Assembly (NCBI GenBank): GCA_036524155.1
Contig: DATDCV010000106.1
Coordinates: 1-6,485 of the forward strand
DNA: 6,485 nucleotides
Origin: DATDCV01 sp036524155
GTDB lineage: Bacteria; Verrucomicrobiota; Verrucomicrobiia; Limisphaerales; UBA8199
Direction: 5' to 3'
Part shown: piece by piece, positions 1 to 5,772 of the stretch
How the letters are laid out: each line of letters begins with the position of its first letter
How positions within the stretch are numbered: the stretch's first letter is position 1
Translations under genes and position numbers: made by a program
The notes under the pieces: generated by a model
What the model saw: only the letters and a program-made list of their open reading frames with translations
Database searches by the model: none
What the model was told of the DNA's origin: nothing

Positions 1-81
1 GCGACGCTCGGGCGGCGTTTGCACACGGCCCTTGGCATCCACTTTAAGAATCGCCCCGTTCTCAGAAGTCAGAGTCGTCAT
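1..81 (-). CDS. IS66-type transposase accessory protein, N-terminal 27 codons
   Basis: An ATG at 81-79 opens a frame that stays open to the left edge and reads MTTLTSENGAILKVDAKG, then RVQTPPERR. This matches the N-terminus of the small IS66 accessory proteins (TnpA-like, sometimes called IS66 family insertion sequence element accessory protein), which typically carry a VDA(K/R)GRV(R/Q)TP-type stretch followed by a helix-turn-helix-like region. Only 27 codons are visible, so the assignment rests on this short stretch and on the GTAAGCG terminus 60 bases upstream. The start has no clear Shine-Dalgarno sequence and lies inside a near-palindrome. The family role is to assist transposition of the element; this is known from the family and not visible here. 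The gene is oriented like the RHS/CPBP genes but probably belongs to a separate mobile unit. Confidence 0.55.
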   Translation of the reverse strand, partial: MTTLTSENGAILKVDAKGRVQTPPERR

Positions 82-98
82 AGCGTATATGCTACGAC
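77..98. repeat. Near-palindrome over the IS accessory gene start
   Basis: These 22 bases fold back on themselves with 9 Watson-Crick pairs, one G-T pair and one mismatch (80 against 95). The core is TAGCGTATATGCTA. The element covers the ATG (81-79) of the IS accessory ORF and the bases just upstream, so it could be an operator or an mRNA structure limiting translation. The symmetry is visible directly; the regulatory role is inference. Confidence 0.45.
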
Positions 99-141
99 AC
101 CGCTGAGAGGCTTAACTAGAGGTGCTTGGCGTGACGCTTAC

Positions 142-397
142 CTTGTTTCCGTCGCCTCGTGTGGCCTATATTACACTCTAATTAACTGAGCCCTTTTTGG
201 CGGCGAGGGTAAGGACAGGCAGCAGCAACACAACTTAAAGGCCGCCACATGGAGAACTGACCCCTGGCAGGCTCTTGGCTGCAGCCCCCTCCTCACAAGT
301 GCATTTCACGAAACAATATGACTTCCAATATGACTCCTTGAACCGCCCCGAAATGGCCTGAGTTGAACTAAAAAAGTTCTGAGGGCACCGATTTGCT
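142..397. other. Non-coding stretch between the IS end and the second CPBP gene
   Basis: This stretch holds no gene that I can support. The only long frame crossing it (minus strand, ending at 235) runs through the CPBP gene in the wrong frame and has no recognisable domain. There is a short tandem repeat at 314-337. A 5-bp inverted repeat GAACT/AGTTC at 365-379 lies just past the CPBP stop but has no following T-run. Two short strings resembling IS3-type ends are also present but have no partners. The region looks like the downstream flank of the RHS/CPBP island. Confidence 0.5.
314..337. repeat. Two-copy 12-bp tandem repeat
   Basis: CAATATGACTTC is followed directly by CAATATGACTCC, matching at 11 of 12 bases. 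It lies 60-85 bases downstream of the CPBP stop codon. A two-copy repeat this short may be chance or slippage; no function can be assigned. Confidence 0.6.
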
Positions 398-1222
398 TCA
401 AACGCGAGTTTTGGCCGCTCGAATGGAGCAGCCACATGAAGCGACCAGGAGGCCCGGCAGCCAGATCTGCCAAGCGAACACTTGAGCAGCATTATAAGCT
501 GCGTGGCACAGCACACAGTTCCAACTGCTCCGTGTGTGCTCACGCACCACGCAGAGTAGAATCCAAAGGGCACTCAAACACCCCGCTGCCCAAATGGAAC
601 GGGTTAGCGTGTCATGGTGAAAGTAAGCCGCCAGAGAAACGGCCACCAAGGTTGTGAGTAGCCACCCGTGGGCCGATCTCAGAGATCTGTAAACGAATCC
701 CCGAAACACCACCTCTTCATAAAATGGGCCTACCGAGACTACAAAAGCGACAAAAAAAAGCAGACCTAGTCCGCCGTGGTGGTAAAACGTCTGAGCGGTT
801 GGGTCAGGCGAAGTCATCCCTCTGACCCCTCCGTAGCGATCCAGCGTTGCGAGACCGGCGGCGCCCCATGCACCCAAGCAACCAGAGAGCGTCGGCCGAG
901 ATCTCAGGCCTGCATCCTCAAAAAATCTGCCGACTGAACGGCTGCCCGAAAAGAGGTATGCGATGGTAAGCCACAACGCCGCGAGGAGCATCTTCAGGGC
1001 GCCCTGTATGAGAGTTGAATTGGCTCTTAACCATTCTCTGAAGGCGTAGCTCTCTTGGAGCAACATCCTGGTACATCCGTCTAGTATTGCAGAGAGCATC
1101 ACCAGTGCTAATATACAGCCCCACCCGCGCCAACTATCCCAGCTAACGCTTAACTGCGGCACGAATCCCATCGCTTGGGCAAATTGACCGGGTCTCCAGC
1201 TAATGATTCGTCTCCACGTCAT
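398..1222 (-). CDS. CPBP-family intramembrane protease-like protein, partner of the orphan RHS tip
   Basis: This 274-residue membrane protein belongs to the CPBP (CAAX protease and bacteriocin-processing, Abi) superfamily. Visible motifs are EExxxR at E169-E170-R174 (YEEVVFRG), a histidine pair H202-H203 (AAYFHHD), and HxxxN at H240-N244 (CHAAYN). About six or seven hydrophobic segments are apparent, near residues 33-54, 70-91, 112-127, 150-168, 187-201, 208-226 and 247-264. The second motif is non-canonical: the phenylalanine expected four residues before the histidine is absent, although a Phe sits directly before the pair. There is no zinc ribbon, unlike its neighbour's relative at 2579-3418. 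I chose the ATG at 1222 because it overlaps the stop of the RHS tip as ATGA; the frame is open 64 codons further up, but that part lies antiparallel in phase with the RHS coding region and has no domain. Family members cleave peptides in membranes or act as bacteriocin immunity proteins. A role as immunity or processing partner for the tip is inference from the coupling. Confidence 0.8.
   Translation of the reverse strand: MTWRRIISWRPGQFAQAMGFVPQLSVSWDSWRGWGCILALVMLSAILDGCTRMLLQESYAFREWLRANSTLIQGALKMLLAALWLTIAYLFSGSRSVGRFFEDAGLRSRPTLSGCLGAWGAAGLATLDRYGGVRGMTSPDPTAQTFYHHGGLGLLFFVAFVVSVGPFYEEVVFRGFVYRSLRSAHGWLLTTLVAVSLAAYFHHDTLTRSIWAAGCLSALWILLCVVREHTRSSWNCVLCHAAYNAAQVFAWQIWLPGLLVASCGCSIRAAKTRV
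1219..1222 (-). promoter_or_regulatory. ATGA stop/start overlap coupling the RHS tip to the CPBP gene
   Basis: The last codons of the orphan RHS frame read GAT CCG TCA CGA TGA, and the ATG of the CPBP gene shares the AT of the preceding CGA-TGA junction, giving the 4-base overlap ATGA. This arrangement commonly allows translational coupling by termination and reinitiation. No separate Shine-Dalgarno sequence is visible before the ATG, which fits translation dependent on the upstream frame. Confidence 0.75.
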
Positions 1223-2553
1223 CGTGACGGATCGTAAATCGGAAATGTGAGGACCGGCATTGGCGGAGGTTCGATTATGATCGTAATTACGGGTACGTTG
1301 TTCACTGGACAAATAGAGCAGCTTGAGCCCGGCGGCAATGGCTGCGGCGGAACCGGTGGGGGCGCCGCAACCGGCCTGGTGGACAAGTGGCCAAGGCAGG
1401 TTCCGAGCGGGCACCCGAACCGGCAGCCGTAGACGCTGCGCTCACGCCAGTCGGGAAACTCAAGGTGGTTGAGCGCGTGGTTTATATCGGATAGATCGTA
1501 GGGATCTCTGACCCATGGTGCGAACACCCCGCCTTCACCCCTAGGAAATTGCGGCCGCACCACAATACCTTGGAGACCAAAACGATCAACTACATTCGCC
1601 GGTACATTGGCTGCGAAGATGTACACGTTAATACCTCCGCCTTCCCCTAGGGGGTCCCTGTTTAACCACCTCTGCGTATTGGGGTCGTAGAAGCGGTAAA
1701 GGTAGTAGTATAGGCCGCTATTGACGTGGATTTCTTTGCTGGAGAAGCGGTAAAGGTTGGCGGCGGCTAGACTGCCGCTGGAGCTGACGGTGCGGCCGTA
1801 GGGATCGTATTTGTAGCTGGCGACCAACGCCTGCGCCGAATTGATCATGTACGTGACGTTACCGTTCCCGTCCGCGTGGTAGAAATTGTGCGTGGACCAG
1901 TTGCCGCCGGAGTAGCCGTGCGAACGGGCCAGCAATCCACCGATGCCGCCGGCGCCTTCGAGACTGCCGCTTAGATCTTTGCCGCGGGTGTAGCTGACCG
2001 CAGGGGTGTTATTGCCGTCGCGCTCCTGGATGACGCGCTTGCCGTCGTAGATATACCGCGTCACGGACGCGACATTCCATTGGCCGTAGTAATAGGTGTA
2101 CTCGGTGCGGACGCGGAGACGGCCAAGGCCGTCGTACGTGAAATCGGTGCGGTAAGCGGTGCTGTAGCTGACGCGGGTCAGGCGGTTTTCGTCGTCGTAG
2201 GTGTATTGCGTGGTACCGCTGCCCTGGCCGGAAGTGATGCGGTTTCCGTTCTGGTCATACGAGCAGGGCACGTTGGCGGCGTTGGTCACCTGGTTGAGGT
2301 CGTTCACGATGTACGAGGATGGTGTGCCGTTGACGCTGCGGCTGGTCATATTCCAGCCGCCGTCGTACCCGAACCCGAGCTGCTCGCTGGCGATCGGGCT
2401 GCCTCCTGAAGTGTAGCCGAGCGAACTAGTGAGTTGCGCGTCATCGTCGTAACCGTACGTGGTGTAGCTGTTGTCTGTCAAGGTGTTCCGCTGGCGTTGG
2501 CCGGCAGTGTCGCATAAGTACGTGTGCTTATTCAGAGGCCATTCCCGGGTCAC
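1219..2553 (-). CDS. Orphan (5'-truncated) RHS core with C-terminal tip
   Basis: This frame of 444 codons is the C-terminal part of an RHS/YD-repeat protein without the N-terminal shell. From residue 16 (TAGQRQR) to 304 (DPLGE) it aligns without gaps to residues 315-603 of the large RHS frame; by hand count 240 of 289 residues match (about 83%). It includes YD-type repeats, the GKDLSGSLEGAGGIGGLLAR block, YKYDPYGRT, and the RHS-associated core RFYDPNTQRWLNRDPLGE. The core closes with DRFGL at 323-327 in place of the usual DPxGL. Residues 328-444 form a different tip. The GTG at 2553 is a weak start without a Shine-Dalgarno sequence; the frame is open back to 2583, overlapping the end of the preceding CPBP gene. 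Similarity to the full copy fades at about 2525-2530. It may be a silent cassette that recombines into the complete RHS gene, or a short protein translated through readthrough of the operon. Confidence 0.75.
   Translation of the reverse strand: MTREWPLNKHTYLCDTAGQRQRNTLTDNSYTTYGYDDDAQLTSSLGYTSGGSPIASEQLGFGYDGGWNMTSRSVNGTPSSYIVNDLNQVTNAANVPCSYDQNGNRITSGQGSGTTQYTYDDENRLTRVSYSTAYRTDFTYDGLGRLRVRTEYTYYYGQWNVASVTRYIYDGKRVIQERDGNNTPAVSYTRGKDLSGSLEGAGGIGGLLARSHGYSGGNWSTHNFYHADGNGNVTYMINSAQALVASYKYDPYGRTVSSSGSLAAANLYRFSSKEIHVNSGLYYYLYRFYDPNTQRWLNRDPLGEGGGINVYIFAANVPANVVDRFGLQGIVVRPQFPRGEGGVFAPWVRDPYDLSDINHALNHLEFPDWRERSVYGCRFGCPLGTCLGHLSTRPVAAPPPVPPQPLPPGSSCSICPVNNVPVITIIIEPPPMPVLTFPIYDPSR
1222..1572 (-). 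other. Variable C-terminal tip of the orphan RHS copy
   Basis: These 117 residues after DRFGL carry the part of the protein that differs from the other copy. In order: a segment with PRGEGG; DWRERSVYG; a cysteine cluster GCRFGCPLGTC (three Cys in nine residues); a proline run; SCSICPVN (motif residues 412-418 of the frame, DNA 1300-1320); and a hydrophobic, proline-containing end (VITIIIEPPPMPVLTF). I recognise no toxin domain, no nuclease motif and no CaaX end. Its proximity to the CPBP gene suggests that the two form a pair. Confidence 0.6.
1642..2508 (-). repeat. RHS core direct repeat, copy A
   Basis: These 867 bases code for 289 residues that match the corresponding part of the large RHS gene (3964-4830) without an indel. 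By hand count the first 92 residues differ at 24 positions, and the last 197, nearest the tip, at 25. Such in-phase homology would allow recombination to swap the tip and its CPBP gene between copies. Confidence 0.8.
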
Positions 2554-2578
2554 ATCTGGGTAGGTCTTGTCATATTGA

Positions 2579-3418
2579 TTAAGTTATGACCGTGACAGCG
2601 GTCACAAGGTTGAAGGCTGCATGCGCACATATAGAGGAATCTACGCCTCGAAACCGTAAGCGACACCACAGAGCTGCAAGCGAAAGGGCTGTAAAACCTG
2701 CAGCCAAGGATGGGAGTTGCAGGATCTCGGGAGTGTGCATCACGAGGAATAGCACTGTCGTGGCTGCTACGGCCGTTTTTGGCCCGGCAGACTTTCTGAG
2801 GCCGCCGTAGAGCACTCCTCTAAACAACGCCTCTTCAACGACTGGCACGAGGAGCAACCCGGAGAATACCCAGATGCCGCGCGGGAGACCGGGTGTGAGT
2901 GCTGCCAACCCGACTTCATCATGAGGGGCTGTCAACAAGAGCAAACCGCTTGCCCGGTTAACAGTCCACGCGAACAGCCCTGCGCTCAGCCCAACTGCAA
3001 CGCTTTTGGCCAGGAACCCCCGTTCAGAGCGCACCCATGCTGCGCCGCAGGGGCCAGCGTCTTGAAGAGCCTGGCCAAGCCAAATGCGGGATGAAACGAG
3101 GACGGCAACCCCACAGATAAGAGGCACGGCTAGCACTTCCGCAGCGCCAATTTTGGCCCTAATCGCTTCGTACGACTGCTTGCCTTGCGGGGCAGTCATC
3201 TTGCGCGCAGCAAAACTTGCTGCGACTCCGCAAGCAAACTGCGCCGCGACGTAGATCGCGAGAATCAATAAAGCCGAGCGAGCGTTAAGCTCAGAGCGGC
3301 GGGCTTGGCGAGCTACCGGGAGTGGAGCGGTTTGGGCGGCAGCAAGAGGGGTTCCGCAGCCAGTACAGACCAAATCTGTGCCCGTGCTAATTTTCCCGCA
3401 GTAAGAGCACTTTTGCAT
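2579..3418 (-). CDS. Zinc-ribbon CPBP-family intramembrane protease
   Basis: This 279-residue CPBP protein lies 71 bases behind the stop of the large RHS frame and 25 bases ahead of the orphan copy's GTG. Residues 4-21 form a zinc ribbon, CSYCGK...CTGCG, with CxxC-x10-CxxC spacing. The membrane part follows from about residue 48, with hydrophobic segments near 48-70, 94-110, 138-155, 181-197, 215-228 and 236-252. All three CPBP motifs are intact: EExxxR at E195-E196-R200 (VEEALFRG), FxxxH at F224-H228 (FLVMH), and HxxxN at H266-N270 (HAAFN), so it could be an active glutamate-type intramembrane peptidase. I chose the ATG at 3418 because the protein then begins right at the ribbon, as zinc-ribbon membrane proteins often do; a TTG at 3466 would add 16 residues. 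Neither start has a good Shine-Dalgarno sequence. Its substrate is unknown; the RHS tip directly upstream is the obvious candidate by position. Confidence 0.85.
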   Translation of the reverse strand: MQKCSYCGKISTGTDLVCTGCGTPLAAAQTAPLPVARQARRSELNARSALLILAIYVAAQFACGVAASFAARKMTAPQGKQSYEAIRAKIGAAEVLAVPLICGVAVLVSSRIWLGQALQDAGPCGAAWVRSERGFLAKSVAVGLSAGLFAWTVNRASGLLLLTAPHDEVGLAALTPGLPRGIWVFSGLLLVPVVEEALFRGVLYGGLRKSAGPKTAVAATTVLFLVMHTPEILQLPSLAAGFTALSLAALWCRLRFRGVDSSICAHAAFNLVTAVTVIT

Positions 3419-3489
3419 GGGTTGGGGTGTGTGGTTGGCTAGCAGGGAGCGACGATGGAGCAGCAACCGGAAGCGTGTCCATGGGAGAC

Positions 3490-5772
3490 TCAGATGGGTG
3501 GAAAGATAATTGGCCTATTTTCGCTGCAATTTGAAATTGTCGAAGTCGGCGCTCGAGGGGGATCTGGGCGTGGCGCTGGAGGAGGTACTCGTGGCACTGG
3601 AGGTCGTGGCACTTCGGGCGGGGGCGCATTTACCGGACAGATGCTGCACCCCTGATGGGGAGGTGCTTGCGGCGCTGGGGCTGGATAGACCGGAGGCGCC
3701 CACAACCATACAAGTAGGTTCCCGAATGCTTTCCCGCACCAGCCTCCAAGCTTCCCATAGCCGTATTCCATCGGGTCCGAACGGTACCAATCCATGTCAC
3801 CCTCCCCAGCGGGGTGGTCGCATGGACCTTCGCCGCCGGGTTCGTGCGGATCGCGGGGCCGACCAGGCCTCGGTGGTTGACCTCGCGGGAATCTCAAGCC
3901 AAATGGGTCGATGGAGGTGGTTGGCCAGTTGCCGACCATCGTATACAGATTTATATCACCAGCTTCGCCCAGCGGATCCCTATTCAACCACCTCTGCGTG
4001 TTCGGATCATAGAAGCGGTAGAGGTAGTAATAGAGGCCGCTGTTGACGTGGAGTTCTTTGCTGGAGAAGCGATAGAGGTTGGCAGCGGCGAGGGTGCCGC
4101 TGGAGCTGATCGTGCGGCCGTAGGGATCATACTTGTAGCTGGCGACCACTGATTGACCGCTGTCCACCATGCAGGTGATGTTCCCGTTGCCGTCGGCATG
4201 GTAGAATGCGTGGCTGGTCCAAGTGCCGCCCGAGTAGCCGCCCGAGCGGGCGAGGAGGCCGCCGATGCCGCCAGCCCCTTCCAGGCTCCCGGAGAGGTCT
4301 TTGCCGCGCGTATGGGTTACCGTCGGGGTATTGTTTCCGCTGCGCTCTTGGATCGCCCGCTTGCCGTCGTAGATATACCGGGTGACGGAACTGACATTCC
4401 ACTGGCCATAGTAGTAGGTGTACTCTGTCCGGACCCGGAGCCGGCTCAGGGCGTCGTACGTGAAGTCGGTGCGGTAGGCGGTGCTGTAACTGACACGGAT
4501 CAGCCGATTCTCGTCGTCGTACGTGTATTGGGTGGTGCCGCTGCCTTGGCCATACGTTATGCGGTTGCCGTTCTGATCATAGGTGCATGGCAAACTCCCG
4601 ACGGCAGTGGCCTCATTCAGGTCATTGACCGTGTACGATGTTGGCGCGCCGTTGACTGCCCGACCGGTCATGTTCCACCCCTGGTCGTACGCGAACCCAA
4701 GCTGTTCAGCGGCAATCGGCGTTCCGTTCTGGAGGTAGCCCAACGAATTGGTGAGCTGCGCGTCATCATCGAAACCGTACGTCGTGTAAGAGCTGTCTGT
4801 CAAGGTCTGGCGCTGGCGTTGGCCGGCGGTGTTGTACAGGTAATCATGGACGTTGAGCACGCCGGAACTGCCGCGCACTGCGGTCCGCGTGAGGCGGGCG
4901 GCCGAGTCGTAGGCGTTGGTAATGGCCGAGGCGGGCGAGGTGGGCACCACAAGATTGGTCCAAAGCGTGCCGGCGCCACGATACGTGTACGTGAAGGTGC
5001 CCGCCGGGCTGGTGATGGTCTGGAGCCGATCGGCGGCGTCAAAAGCGTATGATTGTGACCAAGTGAGGGCCGGCTGTTTAAGGGTGAGGCCGGTGCGCAG
5101 GCGCGGCACGGAGGCGTGGTATGTGTTCGTGACGGTGTCGTTCGCCCAAATCCCGCCCTCGGTCCAGAGGTTCCCGGCGTCGGTGTATGTATACGTGGTG
5201 GTGCCCAGGCCGGCAGTGGTCATCGTGAGGGGCTGGTTGTTTTCGTTGTACGTGAACGAAACGTCGGGGGACGCCGGATAATCAATCGTGAGCAGGTTCC
5301 CGGCGTCGTCGTAGCCGTAAAAGGTCTGCTTGAACACGGTGGGGCTGGACCAGAAGTTGCGCCAGGTGAGGCGCTGATTGGCATCATAACTGTAAGTGAT
5401 ATTGGCGAAGGTCTGCCCGTGGTATTTTTTGGCGCGCACCAGACCCTCGATATCGTTGGTCCAGGTGGTGACCTTGTTCCGGCCATCGGTCAGCGTCAGG
5501 AGATCGCCGCCGGCATTGTAGGCGTAGGCGATGTTCTCGCTCTTGGGCGTGATCTCGCTGGTCTTGCGCAGGGCCTCGTCGTAACCGTATTGGGTGTGCC
5601 TGGTGTCGGGCCCCCAGTAATCGGTGAGCCCGCGCCCGGAGTACTGGAAAACCTCCTGATTTTGGCCGGGCACCGTGCGGTGCAGCATCTGCCCCAGCCA
5701 ATCGAAATCCTGCGTGACGCTGACGCCGTTGGCGTCCACGACCGTGGTCGGCTGATCATGGATCGTAGGCAA
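3490..5772 (-). CDS. RHS/YD-repeat protein, C-terminal part after a frameshift
   Basis: The 760-codon frame continues the RHS shell of the preceding frame after a +1 shift. It contains many YD-type repeats (for example YDANQRLTWRN, YDDAGNLLTIDYP, YTDAGNLWTEGG, FDAADRLQTI, YDSAARLTR), then the part shared with the orphan copy (315-603), the RHS-associated core RFYDPNTQRWLNRDPLGE, and DPFGL at 622-626. A 134-residue tip ends the protein. The annotated start is a TTG at 5772 that overlaps the upstream stop by 17 bases; it has no Shine-Dalgarno sequence and is probably not a real start. The coding phase is clearly the same gene as 5756-6485. RHS proteins form a hollow beta-cage around a C-terminal toxic or otherwise active domain, and are delivered to or displayed on the cell surface. 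Whether this copy is still functional depends on the frameshift. I found no known toxin fold in the tip. Confidence 0.85.
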   Translation of the reverse strand: MPTIHDQPTTVVDANGVSVTQDFDWLGQMLHRTVPGQNQEVFQYSGRGLTDYWGPDTRHTQYGYDEALRKTSEITPKSENIAYAYNAGGDLLTLTDGRNKVTTWTNDIEGLVRAKKYHGQTFANITYSYDANQRLTWRNFWSSPTVFKQTFYGYDDAGNLLTIDYPASPDVSFTYNENNQPLTMTTAGLGTTTYTYTDAGNLWTEGGIWANDTVTNTYHASVPRLRTGLTLKQPALTWSQSYAFDAADRLQTITSPAGTFTYTYRGAGTLWTNLVVPTSPASAITNAYDSAARLTRTAVRGSSGVLNVHDYLYNTAGQRQRQTLTDSSYTTYGFDDDAQLTNSLGYLQNGTPIAAEQLGFAYDQGWNMTGRAVNGAPTSYTVNDLNEATAVGSLPCTYDQNGNRITYGQGSGTTQYTYDDENRLIRVSYSTAYRTDFTYDALSRLRVRTEYTYYYGQWNVSSVTRYIYDGKRAIQERSGNNTPTVTHTRGKDLSGSLEGAGGIGGLLARSGGYSGGTWTSHAFYHADGNGNITCMVDSGQSVVASYKYDPYGRTISSSGTLAAANLYRFSSKELHVNSGLYYYLYRFYDPNTQRWLNRDPLGEAGDINLYTMVGNWPTTSIDPFGLRFPRGQPPRPGRPRDPHEPGGEGPCDHPAGEGDMDWYRSDPMEYGYGKLGGWCGKAFGNLLVWLWAPPVYPAPAPQAPPHQGCSICPVNAPPPEVPRPPVPRVPPPAPRPDPPRAPTSTISNCSENRPIIFPPI
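3493..3894 (-). other. Variable C-terminal tip of the large RHS protein
   Basis: These 134 residues after DPFGL have a Pro/Arg/Gly-rich start (RFPRGQPPRPGRPRDP), a middle part with DWYRSDPMEYGYG and a glycine-hydrophobic stretch (GKAFGNLLVWLW), a proline-rich linker, GCSICPVN (motif residues 709-715, DNA 3628-3648), and a proline/arginine tract with PRPPVPRVPPPAP. The end is NCSENRPIIFPPI. The part before CSICPVN can be matched loosely with the other tip (DW..R, YG, G..(F/L)G(N/H)L), suggesting a distant common origin. No catalytic motif is recognisable. Confidence 0.6.
3964..4830 (-). repeat. RHS core direct repeat, copy B
   Basis: This is the counterpart in the complete gene of the orphan core at 1642-2508, in the same orientation and with no length difference. 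The two copies bracket the first tip and the zinc-ribbon CPBP gene. A crossover between them would delete that pair and place the second tip and its CPBP gene behind the large shell. Confidence 0.8.

Larger units (their letters stand above)
1..141 (-). mobile_element. Left end of an IS66-family insertion sequence (partial)
   Basis: Read on the minus strand, the sequence from 141 inward begins GTAAGCGTCACGCC. IS66-family elements have terminal inverted repeats that start GTAA and usually continue GTAAGCG. The accessory ORF begins 60 bases inside this end, as expected for the first gene of an IS66 element. The rest of the element, including the transposase and the second inverted repeat, lies off the left edge. 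IS66 elements typically duplicate 8 bp of target, so 142-149 would be one copy; the partner is outside the window. The boundary at 141 is inferred from the terminal motif plus the gene position and is not confirmed by a second end. Confidence 0.55.

Noticed and set aside
250..350. Strings AACTGACCCC (255-264) and TGAACCGCCCCG (339-350) resembling IS3-family ends
   Set aside because: Short matches only, with no partner repeat, no target duplication and no transposase remnant in the window.
365..379. Inverted repeat GAACT-AAAAA-AGTTC downstream of the second CPBP gene as a terminator
   Set aside because: The stem is only five AT-rich pairs and no T-run follows on the minus strand.
235..573. 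Minus-strand frame of 112 codons past the end of the second CPBP gene
   Set aside because: Most of it overlaps the CPBP gene in another frame, it has no domain, and its composition looks random.
436..657. Plus-strand frame of 73 codons
   Set aside because: It lies opposite the conserved C-terminal CPBP region and shows no features of a real protein.
3387..3481. Possible 31-codon peptide starting ATG at 3481 between the RHS stop and the zinc-ribbon CPBP gene
   Set aside because: No Shine-Dalgarno sequence, no recognisable feature, and it overlaps the zinc-ribbon coding start; the open frame continues upstream inside the RHS tip and looks like a shadow.
4153..5052. Plus-strand frame of 299 codons opposite the RHS core
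   Set aside because: It is antisense to a clear RHS coding region, has no recognisable domain, and is rich in Val/Gly/Ala as expected for the complement of a GC-rich Tyr/Thr/Asp repeat protein.
5756..5772. Programmed +1 frameshift for making two RHS products
   Set aside because: The CCA-TGA site lacks the upstream Shine-Dalgarno-like stimulator and the slippery codon of known +1 sites; mutation or sequencing error is simpler.
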